This document shows positions 18,670 through 26,929 of a stretch of DNA of 34,562 nucleotides, piece after piece. The translations under genes and the position numbers were made by a program. The number at the start of each line of letters is the position of its first letter. The stretch's first letter is position 1. Below the pieces are notes generated by a model. That model was not told the origin of the DNA. It saw nothing but the letters and a program-made list of their open reading frames with translations, and did not search any database. The stretch is from Planctomycetaceae bacterium (GTDB lineage: Bacteria > Planctomycetota > Planctomycetia > Planctomycetales > Planctomycetaceae): positions 1 to 34,562 of the forward strand of contig JALQWE010000001.1 in the NCBI GenBank assembly GCA_023258825.1. The letters are read 5' to 3'.

Positions 18670-19224
18670 ATGTACGACCGCAAACGTCTGATGCAACTGA
18701 TTCAGGATCGTGCCCTGAAATTTGGAGACTTCATACTCGCTTCCGGAAAGAAGTCCACGTACTACCTTGACGGAAAACAGGTAACCCTCAGTGCCGAAGG
18801 GTTGATGCAGATCTCCTTTGGACTCCTCGAACTCCTGAAACCTCTCGATTTCTCCGGATTTGGCGGAATGTCGATCGGAGCCGACCCGATTGTAGGTGGT
18901 GTACTGGTCGCCGCCGCCTCGCAGGGACGATCACTCCAGGGCTTTATGGTTCGAAAGGAAGCCAAGGGCCACGGAACGCAACGCTTCATCGAAGGGCCAA
19001 TCAAGCCTGGTGACAAAGTGGTGATCGTGGACGACGTGGTCACAACCGGGGGCAGCGCCCTGCTGGCAATTGATCGTGTGCAGGAATTCGGCTGCGAAGT
19101 CGTGCATGCCGTAGGAATTGTTGACCGACTTCAGGGAGGCGAGGCTGCATTCAAAGCTCGCAACATCCCTTTCTCCTCGCTGCTGACAATCCGTGACTTC
19201 GGTATCACTCCACCAGCAGAGTAG
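18670..19224 (+). CDS. pyrE: Orotate phosphoribosyltransferase
   Basis: The 184-residue protein has the phosphoribosyltransferase fold. ASGKKSTYYLDGKQVT (24-39) is the OPRT-specific N-terminal segment, MSIGADPIVGGVL (67-79) and FMVRKEAKGHG (92-102) form the flexible loop, and VVIVDDVVTTGGSA (117-130) is the PRPP-binding motif. It joins orotate to PRPP to make OMP in pyrimidine synthesis. I start at ATG 18670 because family members begin shortly before this helix; an in-frame ATG at 18613 would add 19 residues of weak character. It is the last gene before the cobalamin riboswitch region. Confidence 0.95.
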   Translation: MYDRKRLMQLIQDRALKFGDFILASGKKSTYYLDGKQVTLSAEGLMQISFGLLELLKPLDFSGFGGMSIGADPIVGGVLVAAASQGRSLQGFMVRKEAKGHGTQRFIEGPIKPGDKVVIVDDVVTTGGSALLAIDRVQEFGCEVVHAVGIVDRLQGGEAAFKARNIPFSSLLTIRDFGITPPAE

Positions 19225-19340
19225 CCAATTCCCTCCAAACCGCACGCTTGCCTCGAGGGTTGTTCCTGATACAGTCCCTTCAGATGGTCTGGTTTCAGAT
19301 CATCCGTCTGATCAGGTGCTCGCGGACAGCCTCATCAACA

Positions 19341-19526
19341 CAGGTTGTGGGTGCGAGTGAAAAGGGAAGACGGTGCCCGATCATGATCGGTATTCCGTCG
19401 CGGTCCCGCCGCTGTAATCGGGGACTGTCGTAGCAATCAGCCACTGTGTCTATGCCGTTTTGTACAAAGCCCGGCAGGCACGGGAAGGCGTTACGATGGG
19501 TCGATCCGAAAGCCAGAAGACCTGCC
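19341..19526 (+). promoter_or_regulatory. Cobalamin (B12) riboswitch
   Basis: The conserved core is present in order: GTGAAAAGGGAAG then GGTGCC (about 19357-19378), CGCGGTCCCGCCGCTGTAA (19399-19417), AGCCACTGTG (about 19439), GGGAAGGCG (19482-19490) and the B12 box AAGCCAGAAGACCTGCC (19510-19526). The closing P1 stem can form between CAGGT (19341-19345) and ACCTG (19520-19524). These are the hallmarks of the adenosylcobalamin-class aptamer. It is on the plus strand, 187 bases before the start of a DUF1559 protein, the only gene it could plausibly control. No run of T follows the aptamer, so control of translation is more likely than termination. Confidence 0.93.
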
Positions 19527-19600
19527 GGATCAGACAGCAGACGTTTTCCTCGCGGAAGGGAAGTTGTCGGCACAGAACCTAAGCGATTTCCGGGCTGCTG

Positions 19601-19717
19601 ATGATGACCCCCCGTCAAAAAGCAGTGCTGCTGCGCGCCTCTTCTGCCGCAACATCTGAAATCGGCCACCTGTCGCCGGAAACTCCCAAACATCGCCAGA
19701 TTCGGAGTTTTCCTTGA
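19601..19717 (+). CDS. Possible 38-residue leader ORF ending on the DUF1559 start
   Basis: ATG 19601 (or 19604) opens a frame of 38 codons whose TGA (19715-19717) overlaps the TTG start (19714-19716) of the DUF1559 gene. The peptide begins MMTPRQKAVLLRAS and resembles nothing I know. There is no strong ribosome binding site. If translated, a ribosome finishing here would melt the hairpin that covers the next start, coupling the two. It may be chance. Confidence 0.25.
   Translation: MMTPRQKAVLLRASSAATSEIGHLSPETPKHRQIRSFP
19678..19713 (+). promoter_or_regulatory. Hairpin sequestering the DUF1559 ribosome binding site
   Basis: GGAAACTCC (19678-19686) can pair with GGAGTTTTCC (19704-19713), nine pairs with one bulge and a 17-base loop. 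The 3' arm contains the GGAG ribosome binding site (19704-19707) and ends directly at the TTG start codon. This is the expected expression platform for a riboswitch acting on translation. An ACCTG at 19668-19672 could compete for the P1 strand CAGGT of the riboswitch. Confidence 0.6.
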
Positions 19718-20616
19718 TTCCTCGACCTCGTGCCCATCGCACACATCGCGCATTCACCCTGATCGAATTGCTTGTTGTTATTGCCATCATTGCAGTCCTC
19801 CTCGGACTATTGCTCCCCGCTGTTCAGCAGGCCCGCGAAGCCGCTCGAAAAACGCAATGTCGCAATAATCTTAAACAGCTCGCGCTGGCACTGCACAACT
19901 ACGCTGAGGTGTATCACGAACATCTGCCTCCTTACGTGATTGAAAATCAGCAAAGGCTGACATTTCTCACCACCTATTCCGGAAACCCCGGAATGGCTCA
20001 GTATTGGTTTGGCACCGTCGACTACGTCGCCCCTACACCGGAAACTCAATTGAGCTTCTCCACCGGGCCACTCAGCCCATTTATGGAAACCAACTACGAA
20101 TCCTTTCAATGTCCGAATTTCGGTACATCGCAAATGGATCGGGTTCGCTTTGGCAGGCCCGCTACCGGATTTGGCTACAATGGCTACTACCTGTCCAGAC
20201 CAAGTGGCATTGAGTGGTTACCGCCGGACTGGAACGCCGGTCCCAGCCCCGAACCCGCAAGTCGGCAACTGCGTGATGTTCAACAAACCAGCCAGACAGT
20301 TCTTTTTGCGGACAGCGCGGCCGTCAACATCAAAACATTTTCGCCCCTTGAATTCAGCTTCGAGGAAAACTGGTTGCTGGATCCACCCAGTCGCAACTTT
20401 CCAACAATTCATTTCCGACACCTGAATTCAGCCAACGCAGCCTTTCTGGACGGACATGTGGAAAGTTTTTCATGGGCAACCTCAGTAGAAGTTCCCGGCG
20501 AAAACTACCTGTTTGAAGAACAGGTTCAGCTCATGGAAAAGAAACGACTCGGGTTCCTTTCACGGGGAAATCTCCAGAATCCAGCGTTACGCGATGAACT
20601 GTACGACCGTGAATAA
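19714..20616 (+). CDS. DUF1559 pilin-like exported protein under a B12 riboswitch
   Basis: The 300-residue protein starts at TTG 19714, with GGAG 6 bases before it. After a short basic leader the prepilin helix reads FTLIELLVVIAIIAVLLG (14-31), with Glu18 at the +5 position. The residue before the cleavage site is Ala13 rather than the usual Gly. AVQQAREAARKTQCRNNLKQL and ALHNYAE are diagnostic of the DUF1559 family, as is the C-terminal HLNSANAAFLDGHVESF. Planctomycetes carry dozens to hundreds of such proteins of unknown role, probably surface or pseudopilin-like. Here a cobalamin riboswitch precedes it, so it should be made when B12 is scarce. A role in B12 capture is a possible inference only. 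Confidence 0.9.
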   Translation: MIPRPRAHRTHRAFTLIELLVVIAIIAVLLGLLLPAVQQAREAARKTQCRNNLKQLALALHNYAEVYHEHLPPYVIENQQRLTFLTTYSGNPGMAQYWFGTVDYVAPTPETQLSFSTGPLSPFMETNYESFQCPNFGTSQMDRVRFGRPATGFGYNGYYLSRPSGIEWLPPDWNAGPSPEPASRQLRDVQQTSQTVLFADSAAVNIKTFSPLEFSFEENWLLDPPSRNFPTIHFRHLNSANAAFLDGHVESFSWATSVEVPGENYLFEEQVQLMEKKRLGFLSRGNLQNPALRDELYDRE

Positions 20617-21304
20617 CAGCGTCACTCTGTTACTCTTTTCGCGCGAATGAACTTCATTCCGAAAATCAATCAACAGCGTAATTCTACCAAACCACAACCC
20701 CTCACACACCGCACATGCTTTTCCGTCAATGACGTCTGCGTCGTCAGAAGACAATGGTGCCGATAGAGATCCAATCAGACTCGGGCGTGAAAATCTCTGA
20801 CGGACAGCAGACCCGTTGATTCCGGAAACCATCTGCTCCGCTCGCACGTATGAGTTGCTGATCACTGTGGCAACAATCAATCAGGCGACAACACACAAAA
20901 GGGCTCGCCAAATTCCCTCCGCAAAAACAACTCAACAGCCCGAATTCAGTTGATTTCCATCAACGGTCCATTCCAAAATCAAGGCTCTCGCTTTCTAACC
21001 ATCAAGGTTCAGGACACCGTGATCTGCGAGCAGAGAGTTCTCTACGTCGATAAGTCGTTTACCTCATTCCGATGTCTTGCTCTGACCGTCTCTGTACCAT
21101 GTCTTGCCTCAAGGCCAGAAAAAGTTTTCAGGCCTACCATCGGCTCAAGTCCTTGAAAAAGATCCCACACCCTGTCGACAGATTTTCAGCATTGGCCGGC
21201 TCAACCCAGGCCGCACATTCAAAAAACCATTACCTTTCGAAGACGATTACGACGGCACGACTCCTCTACCGGCAATCTGTTCCGTAGTTCATGGATACAA
21301 ACTG
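20617..21304 (+). other. Gene-free stretch
   Basis: The 688 bases between the DUF1559 gene and the next plus-strand gene contain short open frames on both strands, none with a recognisable domain or ribosome binding site. I see no terminator, repeat copy or RNA motif. A decayed gene is possible but nothing supports it directly. Confidence 0.6.
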
Positions 21305-22423
21305 ATGGCTCTCCGCATTGAGCAGTCTGTCGTTCGGGGCGAAATCCGCAATTCCCGCAGAAACTCGATCTCCGGGTGGATCGAGATTCGTCGGCATGGA
21401 ATCAGGGATGGCCAGCCGATGACAGAAACAGTCCTCGCAACCCTGTCCCTCGTTGGAAACCTTGACGGTCAACTTGACGGGCGCGATTTCCGATTTCGGG
21501 TCAGGGAAGGCGACTCCTCCCAGGTGCACTCCGTACCGGAAGAAGCCTTTCACCTGCAGCAGGTCGGTGTCATCGGCGATAGCGTCTTTCGCATACTGCG
21601 AGTTCCTCTGATCCCAATCGAAGAGTTCCTGCTGGCCAGACAACGAGGAGACGCTGCCCCGGAAGAACTGCGCATGTCCGTTTATCTCGAATGGTACAGC
21701 CAGAATGGTCGCGTCGTGATGGAACTCCTCGATCCGGAAATGGATTTCGATGACGGCGAAAGGCATCTCGCGGATTGCACGCCGGATAATCTTCCTGATA
21801 CAGATCAGGTACTGCCACCGTCCATCACCACACTTTTGCGTCGCGAAGATGGAACAGTAGAAGTCTTTGACACTACACCAGACTCGGTCCTCGGCGACAA
21901 CGACTCACAGAACGAGACTGACGATGCACACTCGGCTGATGATGAATACGGCCTCTTCGAATCCAACTTCGAGCAGTTGATTCGAGAATCTGCATTGAGC
22001 GATATCCAGGACTCTGAAAGTACCAGCCAGAGTCACTGGGATGAGCTGATCCCGGGCATCCCACCTGCAATTAAGGCTCTGTATGAGCAGTGGGATGAAG
22101 TTCTGCACGGGGAACACGATCAACCATTGACCTCATTATTCGAGGAACCGCTGCGACTTCCGATACCCGGCAATCTTACCACCGAAAAGCAGGCATGGGC
22201 GGCATTGTCCTCGTTGCTAGGCGCCATGGCGATGCGAGGTGTAGGCTTTGAAATGTGCCCACATCTCAGCGCTACTGAGGCTTACAGAATGCTTGTGACA
22301 GACCTGCTGCCCGAAGTGAAGGTGCACCCGAATCTGTTGAATTCAGGCTTCGTCTGCCACCTCAGCTCGTGGGAATCCTGTGAAGAATGTCAAAACGAAG
22401 CCGACAGTGGGCCTGATCAATGA
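21305..22423 (+). CDS. Conserved hypothetical protein, acidic, planctomycete type
   Basis: The 372-residue soluble protein starts at ATG 21305, giving MALRIEQSVVRGEIRNSR. The frame is open for 201 bases further upstream but contains no good start. The N-terminal ~180 residues form a beta-rich region with VVRGEIRNS, ISGWIEIR and VYLEWYSQNGRVVME. I recall similar N-termini in planctomycete proteins of unknown function. A very acidic region (about 195-285) follows, then a helical C-terminal domain with CPHLSATEAYRMLV and a Cys-rich end, CEECQNE. There is no signal peptide, so it is probably cytoplasmic. The Cys residues near the end could bind metal, but this is speculative. No clear ribosome binding site is visible. 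Confidence 0.75.
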   Translation: MALRIEQSVVRGEIRNSRRNSISGWIEIRRHGIRDGQPMTETVLATLSLVGNLDGQLDGRDFRFRVREGDSSQVHSVPEEAFHLQQVGVIGDSVFRILRVPLIPIEEFLLARQRGDAAPEELRMSVYLEWYSQNGRVVMELLDPEMDFDDGERHLADCTPDNLPDTDQVLPPSITTLLRREDGTVEVFDTTPDSVLGDNDSQNETDDAHSADDEYGLFESNFEQLIRESALSDIQDSESTSQSHWDELIPGIPPAIKALYEQWDEVLHGEHDQPLTSLFEEPLRLPIPGNLTTEKQAWAALSSLLGAMAMRGVGFEMCPHLSATEAYRMLVTDLLPEVKVHPNLLNSGFVCHLSSWESCEECQNEADSGPDQ

Positions 22424-22708
22424 AATCACCTTGAGGCGGACACAGCTGCGAACTCTTTCCAACGCATCCACAAAGCCCGCCCATGACCCGCCAGCACAAC
22501 ACCATCACTCTGAAAAAATCTCACATCAACGGAAAACCTGCGGCTCAGTCCTCGAAAAGCAGTTCGCGCCAAATCCTCTCACTACCCCCCATCTTCTCAG
22601 TGTCGGGAGGAACAACAGGCATCTGGAATTCCGGTGATTAGAGAACTAGTATGTCAGATTACAGGGTCAAAAAGGTTCCCGAAAACCAGTTGCTGAAAGT
22701 TCGCCAAC

Positions 22709-23071
22709 ATGCCCAAAGTCAGGTTTGTCAACGAAAAAGTGACTGTTGACGTCACCGAAGGTGAAGATCTTCGTACTGTGGCTCGAAAAAATGGCGTGCA
22801 ACTCTACTCGGGCCCCCACAAAATCGTGAACTGCATGGGCATGGGGACTTGCTGCTCCTGTAACGTGATCATTTCGAAAGGGGCAGAAAATGTCTCGCGA
22901 AAGGGCCTGCTGGAGTCTCTCTGGAAGTGGCTCAATCCACTCCTTGGTCTCAAATTGCTCAGCAACCCCGGCAAAGAAGTTCGATTAGCCTGCCAGACAC
23001 GCGTCAATGGTGACGTCGAAGTCGAGACACATCCGCCGATCAACTGGCACGGGGAAAACTACTGGAGTTAA
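22709..23071 (+). CDS. 2Fe-2S ferredoxin
   Basis: The 120-residue protein has the plant-type ferredoxin fold. MPKVRFVNEKVTVDV is a beta hairpin, GEDLRTVARKNGV a helix, and the cluster ligands follow: Cys42, Cys48 and Cys51 (C-x5-C-x2-C, with an additional Cys49) and Cys95 in RLACQTRV. An insertion of about 25 residues between the third and fourth cysteines (LWKWLNPLLGLKLLSNP) is amphipathic and may contact a partner or membrane; I recall similar insertions in cyanobacterial and planctomycete members. It carries electrons in the cytoplasm, and the partner is unknown. A strong terminator follows at 23101. Confidence 0.88.
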   Translation: MPKVRFVNEKVTVDVTEGEDLRTVARKNGVQLYSGPHKIVNCMGMGTCCSCNVIISKGAENVSRKGLLESLWKWLNPLLGLKLLSNPGKEVRLACQTRVNGDVEVETHPPINWHGENYWS

Positions 23072-23100
23072 ATTCTGTCTTCGTTTGGTAGACGACCATT

Positions 23101-23133
23101 CGCCGGTACCCTCGAGCAGGGCCGGCGTTTTTT
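23101..23133 (+). terminator. Rho-independent terminator after the ferredoxin gene
   Basis: CGCCGG (23101-23106) pairs with CCGGCG (23122-23127). An inner CCCT/AGGG extends the stem past a two-base bulge around a CGAGC loop. Six T follow at 23128-23133. It lies 30 bases after the ferredoxin stop and also separates it from the convergent phoB. Confidence 0.88.
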
Positions 23134-23200
23134 ATTAAGCAGGGCCTTGATCAAACCGCCTGGCGGACGGGTGCACCTGAAAAGCGACTCGCCCCCACAC

Positions 23201-23884
23201 CTATTTGCGAACGAATCGATAGCCAACACCCCGAACCGTCTCAATCAAGTCCGCCAGACGATCCATTTTCTTGCGCAAAGATCGCACATGAACGTCGATT
23301 GTCCGCTCCAACGAGTTCGCATCCTCGCCTCGAGACGTTTCCATGAGTTCGTTTCTTGAAAACGGTCGCCCGGGCTGAGCCATCAGTGTCCAGAGCATGC
23401 GAAACTCTGTCGGTGTCAGTTCAACTTGCTGCCCCTCAAAGGTCGCAACATGGTTGGCACGATCAATTTCTATCCCGTGGAGACTGAGCACCGTCTTCCC
23501 TGACTCTGCCGTCTCCACCCGTCGCAGCAACGCCTTGACTCGATGAATCAGGGGCTGGACTCGAAAGGGCTTCGTCACGTAGTCATCAGCGCCCATATTG
23601 AAACCGACGATTTCATCAGTTTCCGCACCACGTGCAGTCAGCATCATCACGGGGATCGTACGGGTCTTGGGTTCGCTTTTCAGAATTCGGCAGATCTGAA
23701 GCCCATCAATCCCCGGTAGCATCAGGTCCAGAATAACAAGATCCGGCAGCAGAGTCTGAGCTCGGGCAAGACCGCCCCGACCATCTCGCTCCCACTGAAC
23801 ATTAAATCCTTCTTTTCGCAGATTGTACGTCACGACATCTGCGATGGACTGTTCATCTTCAATGACCAGAATAGTTGCCTGCAT
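23201..23884 (-). CDS. phoB: Phosphate-type response regulator (OmpR/PhoB family)
   Basis: The 227-residue protein has an N-terminal receiver domain (about 3-120) with acidic pair Glu9-Asp10, phosphorylated Asp53 (VILDLMLPG), Thr83 in MLTAR, and Lys109 in VTKPF. The C-terminal winged helix (about 135-225) has LTPTEFRMLW and ERTIDVHVRSLRKKMD, the DNA recognition part. The ending, ETVRGVGYRF, is typical of PhoB. It would bind the direct-repeat boxes seen upstream of phoU and pstS when phosphate is low. It is the last gene of the pst-phoU set, 144 bases after phoU. A partner PhoR kinase is not in the window and would have to be elsewhere. PhoB identity rests on context plus sequence. Confidence 0.92.
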   Translation of the reverse strand: MQATILVIEDEQSIADVVTYNLRKEGFNVQWERDGRGGLARAQTLLPDLVILDLMLPGIDGLQICRILKSEPKTRTIPVMMLTARGAETDEIVGFNMGADDYVTKPFRVQPLIHRVKALLRRVETAESGKTVLSLHGIEIDRANHVATFEGQQVELTPTEFRMLWTLMAQPGRPFSRNELMETSRGEDANSLERTIDVHVRSLRKKMDRLADLIETVRGVGYRFVRK

Positions 23885-24028
23885 GGAGCGGGATATGCCT
23901 GAGAATGTTAGCCGGAACCGCCCACAGGAAATCCCGCAGCGTTCAGGAAGTCATACCAGGGAGCGATTTCCTGCCATTCGAACGAAAGCCCGAATCAGCT
24001 CGAGGGGACTTCACCCCCGATTCGGCAA

Positions 24029-24724
24029 CTATTCTGCACCTCCAACCCTTGGATTTCCGGATCGGCGAGGCAGTCCTGGATGCCGAACAATTGCTCCCTC
24101 TACCAGATAAACAACATCTTCAGCGATATTGGTTGCATGGTCCGCCACTCGCTCAACATGACGAATCACCGAAAACAGATGCAGCCCGGGCTCTATCAAT
24201 TCCGGCCGCTGTTTCACCACACCAACAACGTCATTAATCAGATCACGATTCAGCTGGTCTACCCCCTCATCACGAAGGCACACCCGCCGGGCGAGATTCA
24301 CGTTCTGCTGCACGAAAGCATCAATGCTGTCGTGCAGCATGCTTAACGCCTCGCGAGTCATCTCTCCCAACCGCCCCGGCATCGGGAAAGCACCATGCTG
24401 AGCTATCCCGGCGGATCTCTCGGCAATACTGACCGCCAGATCAGCGACACGCTCAAGCTCAGCACAAATCTTCATCACCACAGTCACCCGGCGCAGATCG
24501 TTCGCCACAGGGTGGTAAAGCGCCAGAATCTTTAAACACTCCTCCTCAATCCGAATATCCCACTCGTCCACCTCACGGTCGCGACTGGAAAGCTCAAGAG
24601 ACAGATCGGTCCGTCCAGAACGCAAACCATCAACTGCGTCATGGATCAACTCCTCCACCGCCGAGCACATCGCCAGAATACTGCGATGCAGTTGTTCCAT
24701 TTCCCGAACAAAGTGAATCGTCAT
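24029..24724 (-). CDS. phoU: Phosphate transport system regulator PhoU
   Basis: The 231-residue all-helical protein has two PhoU repeats. Each carries the metal-binding helix motif: ERVADLAVSIAE in the first and HVERVADHATNIAEDVVYL in the second. I chose ATG 24724, giving MTIHFVREMEQLH, preceded by AGGA 9 bases before; longer frames upstream run through the promoter box. PhoU restrains the PstSCAB transporter and the PhoR kinase when phosphate is plentiful. It follows pstB by 186 bases, and a putative Pho box lies in that gap, so it can probably be transcribed apart from pst. The tail after the second repeat is basic, HPGLPRRSGNPR. Confidence 0.93.
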   Translation of the reverse strand: MTIHFVREMEQLHRSILAMCSAVEELIHDAVDGLRSGRTDLSLELSSRDREVDEWDIRIEEECLKILALYHPVANDLRRVTVVMKICAELERVADLAVSIAERSAGIAQHGAFPMPGRLGEMTREALSMLHDSIDAFVQQNVNLARRVCLRDEGVDQLNRDLINDVVGVVKQRPELIEPGLHLFSVIRHVERVADHATNIAEDVVYLVEGAIVRHPGLPRRSGNPRVGGAE

Positions 24725-24790
24725 TAACCGAATCCTGATCAGACAGATCCGGCGGTCGCCTGTTGCAACCATCGGAGTGTGATGCTGAAT

Positions 24791-24808
24791 TGTTAAGTTT
24801 CTGTTAAG
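24791..24808 (-). promoter_or_regulatory. Putative Pho box upstream of phoU
   Basis: On the minus strand the sequence reads CTTAACA, four bases, CTTAACA: two identical 7-mers in 11-base phase (plus strand TGTTAAG at 24791-24797 and 24802-24808). The 7+4 layout equals the E. coli Pho box, and the TTAAC core matches Bacillus and cyanobacterial PhoP/SphR boxes. It is 67 bases before the phoU start. Confidence 0.75.
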
Positions 24809-24910
24809 TATCCTGCGAAAATCAGCATGTGGACTGCCGATGTTCAGCACTCGCAATTCAGGCTACCGCTGCAGCTGTCTGCGATAACGGAGCCATGGCT
24901 GTGTCCGTAA

Positions 24911-25741
24911 TCAACCGAATCTTCCGGTAATGTAATCTTCCGTTTGCTTTTCCGAGGGACTGGTGAAAATCTGCATCGTTGGGCCACATTCAACAAGATG
25001 CCCCTTGAAGAAAAATGCCGTTTGATGGCTGACTCGCGATGCCTGCTGCATATTGTGCGTAACAATCACAATCGTGTAGTTCGCACACAACTCACCGATC
25101 AGGTTCTCGATGCGGTCAGTGCTCGCAGGATCCAGTGCTGAGGCAGGCTCATCCATCAGTATGATGCGTGGATTGGTCGCCAACGTTCTGGCAATACAAA
25201 GCCGCTGCTGCTGTCCACCAGACAAGGCCATCGCCGACGTGTGTAACCGATCACGAACCTCCTCCCATAACGCCGCTTTCCGAAGGCAGGATTCCACGAG
25301 ATCAGCCAGCACAGAACGATTTTTCTCTCCCGCAACTCGCGGACCATAGGCAACGTTATCAAAAATTGATTTTGGAAACGGCGTGGACTTCTGGAAGACC
25401 ATGCCCACATGCTTCCGCAGCAGCACAACATCCACGGCTGGATCCATGATGTTCTGACCCTCGACAAGGCACTCACCTGTGCACTTTGTTCCCTCTACCA
25501 GGTCATTCATCCGATTCAGCGTCCGCAGAAACGTACTTTTCCCACAGCCGGAAGGACCAATCAGCGCCGTCACGGATCGCTCAGGCACCATCAGTGAAAT
25601 GTCAAACAGGACCTGATGCTCTCCGTAGTAGAAGTTCATATTTCTTACATCAATCGCCGCTGCGTGCGATGACGTGTCAAGGTTGCGGTCCACACCGCGA
25701 ACCGAAGGCGGCACTGAAAGTCCTGAATTACGTTCCGCCAT
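24911..25741 (-). CDS. pstB: Phosphate ABC transporter ATP-binding protein
   Basis: In the 276-residue version, Walker A is GPSGCGKST (62-70), the ABC signature is LSGGQQQR (173-180) and Walker B is ILMDEPAS (194-201), with the switch His in VTHNMQQA. FYYGEHQVLFDISL and the Q-loop MVFQKSTPFPKSI are typical of PstB. It hydrolyses ATP at the inner membrane to drive phosphate import through PstC and PstA. I start at ATG 25741, preceded by GAGGG 10 bases before; ATG 25834 is also possible and would add 31 residues without family similarity. It follows pstA on the same strand. Confidence 0.95.
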   Translation of the reverse strand: MAERNSGLSVPPSVRGVDRNLDTSSHAAAIDVRNMNFYYGEHQVLFDISLMVPERSVTALIGPSGCGKSTFLRTLNRMNDLVEGTKCTGECLVEGQNIMDPAVDVVLLRKHVGMVFQKSTPFPKSIFDNVAYGPRVAGEKNRSVLADLVESCLRKAALWEEVRDRLHTSAMALSGGQQQRLCIARTLATNPRIILMDEPASALDPASTDRIENLIGELCANYTIVIVTHNMQQASRVSHQTAFFFKGHLVECGPTMQIFTSPSEKQTEDYITGRFG

Positions 25742-25873
25742 GTCAGCACCACCCTCAACATCAAACCACTGGCCACTCAAACAGGCGGCCTCACGATCTT
25801 TCACTACCAGTTCCTGCCTGCCGGAAACAGCCATTCTCTCAGAATGACGGACGTCTCCGGGATTCAGTCAAAA

Positions 25874-26929
25874 CTACCATTTCAATCCACGTGCTGTCTT
25901 CGCCCGAATAATCATGGCTGTCGCATTGATCAGCAACAGCACAACCAGCAACACAACAATGCCGGATGCAGCAACCGCAGTGAAGCGATCCTGAGGATCC
26001 GGCTGCTTGGACCAGTCGTAAATCTCAACAGGCATCGCAGTGAACTGATCAAATGGCACTGACAGAACCCTGGTCGGATTCGTAATCAACTGCAATGGCG
26101 ACTCAATCCCACCCGGACACATTGACGCGACCGTAAGCACACCAATCATCATCAAAGGTGCCGCTTCACCCATGGCGCGCGAGATTGAAAGAATTACACC
26201 CGTCGAAATCCCCGGCAGTGCGGCAGGGATCACCTGACGCCAGATTGTCTGCCATCGTGTCGCCCCAAGAGCCAGTGAGGCTATCCGGATGGAAGACGGT
26301 ACGGCACGCAATGCTTCCTGCGACGCAATAATCACTGTGGGCAGAACCACCAGACTCATCGTCATTGCCCCAACCAGCACATTTCCATCAAAAATCTCCA
26401 GTTGCAGCAATCGCACGCGAAACAACCCCATCACATTGATCGCGTGTCGCCCGTCAAAAAGTTCCTGCAGGAATAAGGTCATCGGACGAAAGGCCGTTAG
26501 CCCCAGAATCCCGTAAACAATGGACGGCACACCTGCCAGATTTGAAAGATTCACCTTGATGACTCGCACGATCACGTTATCCCGAGCCAACTCTTCAAGG
26601 TACACAGCAGAGCCCACCCCGATCGGAATGGAAAAACAGGCTGTTAACAGTACCAGCCAGAACGTTCCCCACACGCCGGCGAGAATTCCACATCGAGCCG
26701 GATTCATCGAGTAATGATTCACCAGAAACCCCGGAGACAATCGCCCCAGACTGTTCCAGACAATTGACGTCAACAGCACTGCCAGCACCGCGAGTGCGCC
26801 GTAAGTCATCAGCCGGCAAACCCACTTGAATATCAATGACAGGAGCAACCGACGACGAATCGTGGAGTCCCCCCCCGATGAAAAACTGATCTCCGGTGAT
26901 GCGATCTGACTTCCGGCCGCCACACTCAC
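25874..26929 (-). CDS. pstA: Phosphate ABC transporter permease PstA
   Basis: The 351-residue permease starts at a GTG (26929) that overlaps the stop of pstC by 4 bases (GTGA), so the two are translationally coupled. About six membrane helices are seen. The EAA loop that docks to PstB reads EALRAVPSSIRIASLALGAT, then IWRQVIPAALPGI. MGEAAPLMMIG near the end is conserved in PstA. With PstC it makes the inner-membrane channel for phosphate. It is somewhat longer than E. coli PstA (296), because of an extended N-terminus of about 30 polar residues and a periplasmic loop. Confidence 0.94.
   Translation of the reverse strand: MSVAAGSQIASPEISFSSGGDSTIRRRLLLSLIFKWVCRLMTYGALAVLAVLLTSIVWNSLGRLSPGFLVNHYSMNPARCGILAGVWGTFWLVLLTACFSIPIGVGSAVYLEELARDNVIVRVIKVNLSNLAGVPSIVYGILGLTAFRPMTLFLQELFDGRHAINVMGLFRVRLLQLEIFDGNVLVGAMTMSLVVLPTVIIASQEALRAVPSSIRIASLALGATRWQTIWRQVIPAALPGISTGVILSISRAMGEAAPLMMIGVLTVASMCPGGIESPLQLITNPTRVLSVPFDQFTAMPVEIYDWSKQPDPQDRFTAVAASGIVVLLVVLLLINATAMIIRAKTARGLKW

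Noticed and set aside
22651..22749. 32-codon frame overlapping the ferredoxin start
   Set aside because: It has no ribosome binding site and no similarity to anything known; overlap in another frame suggests chance.
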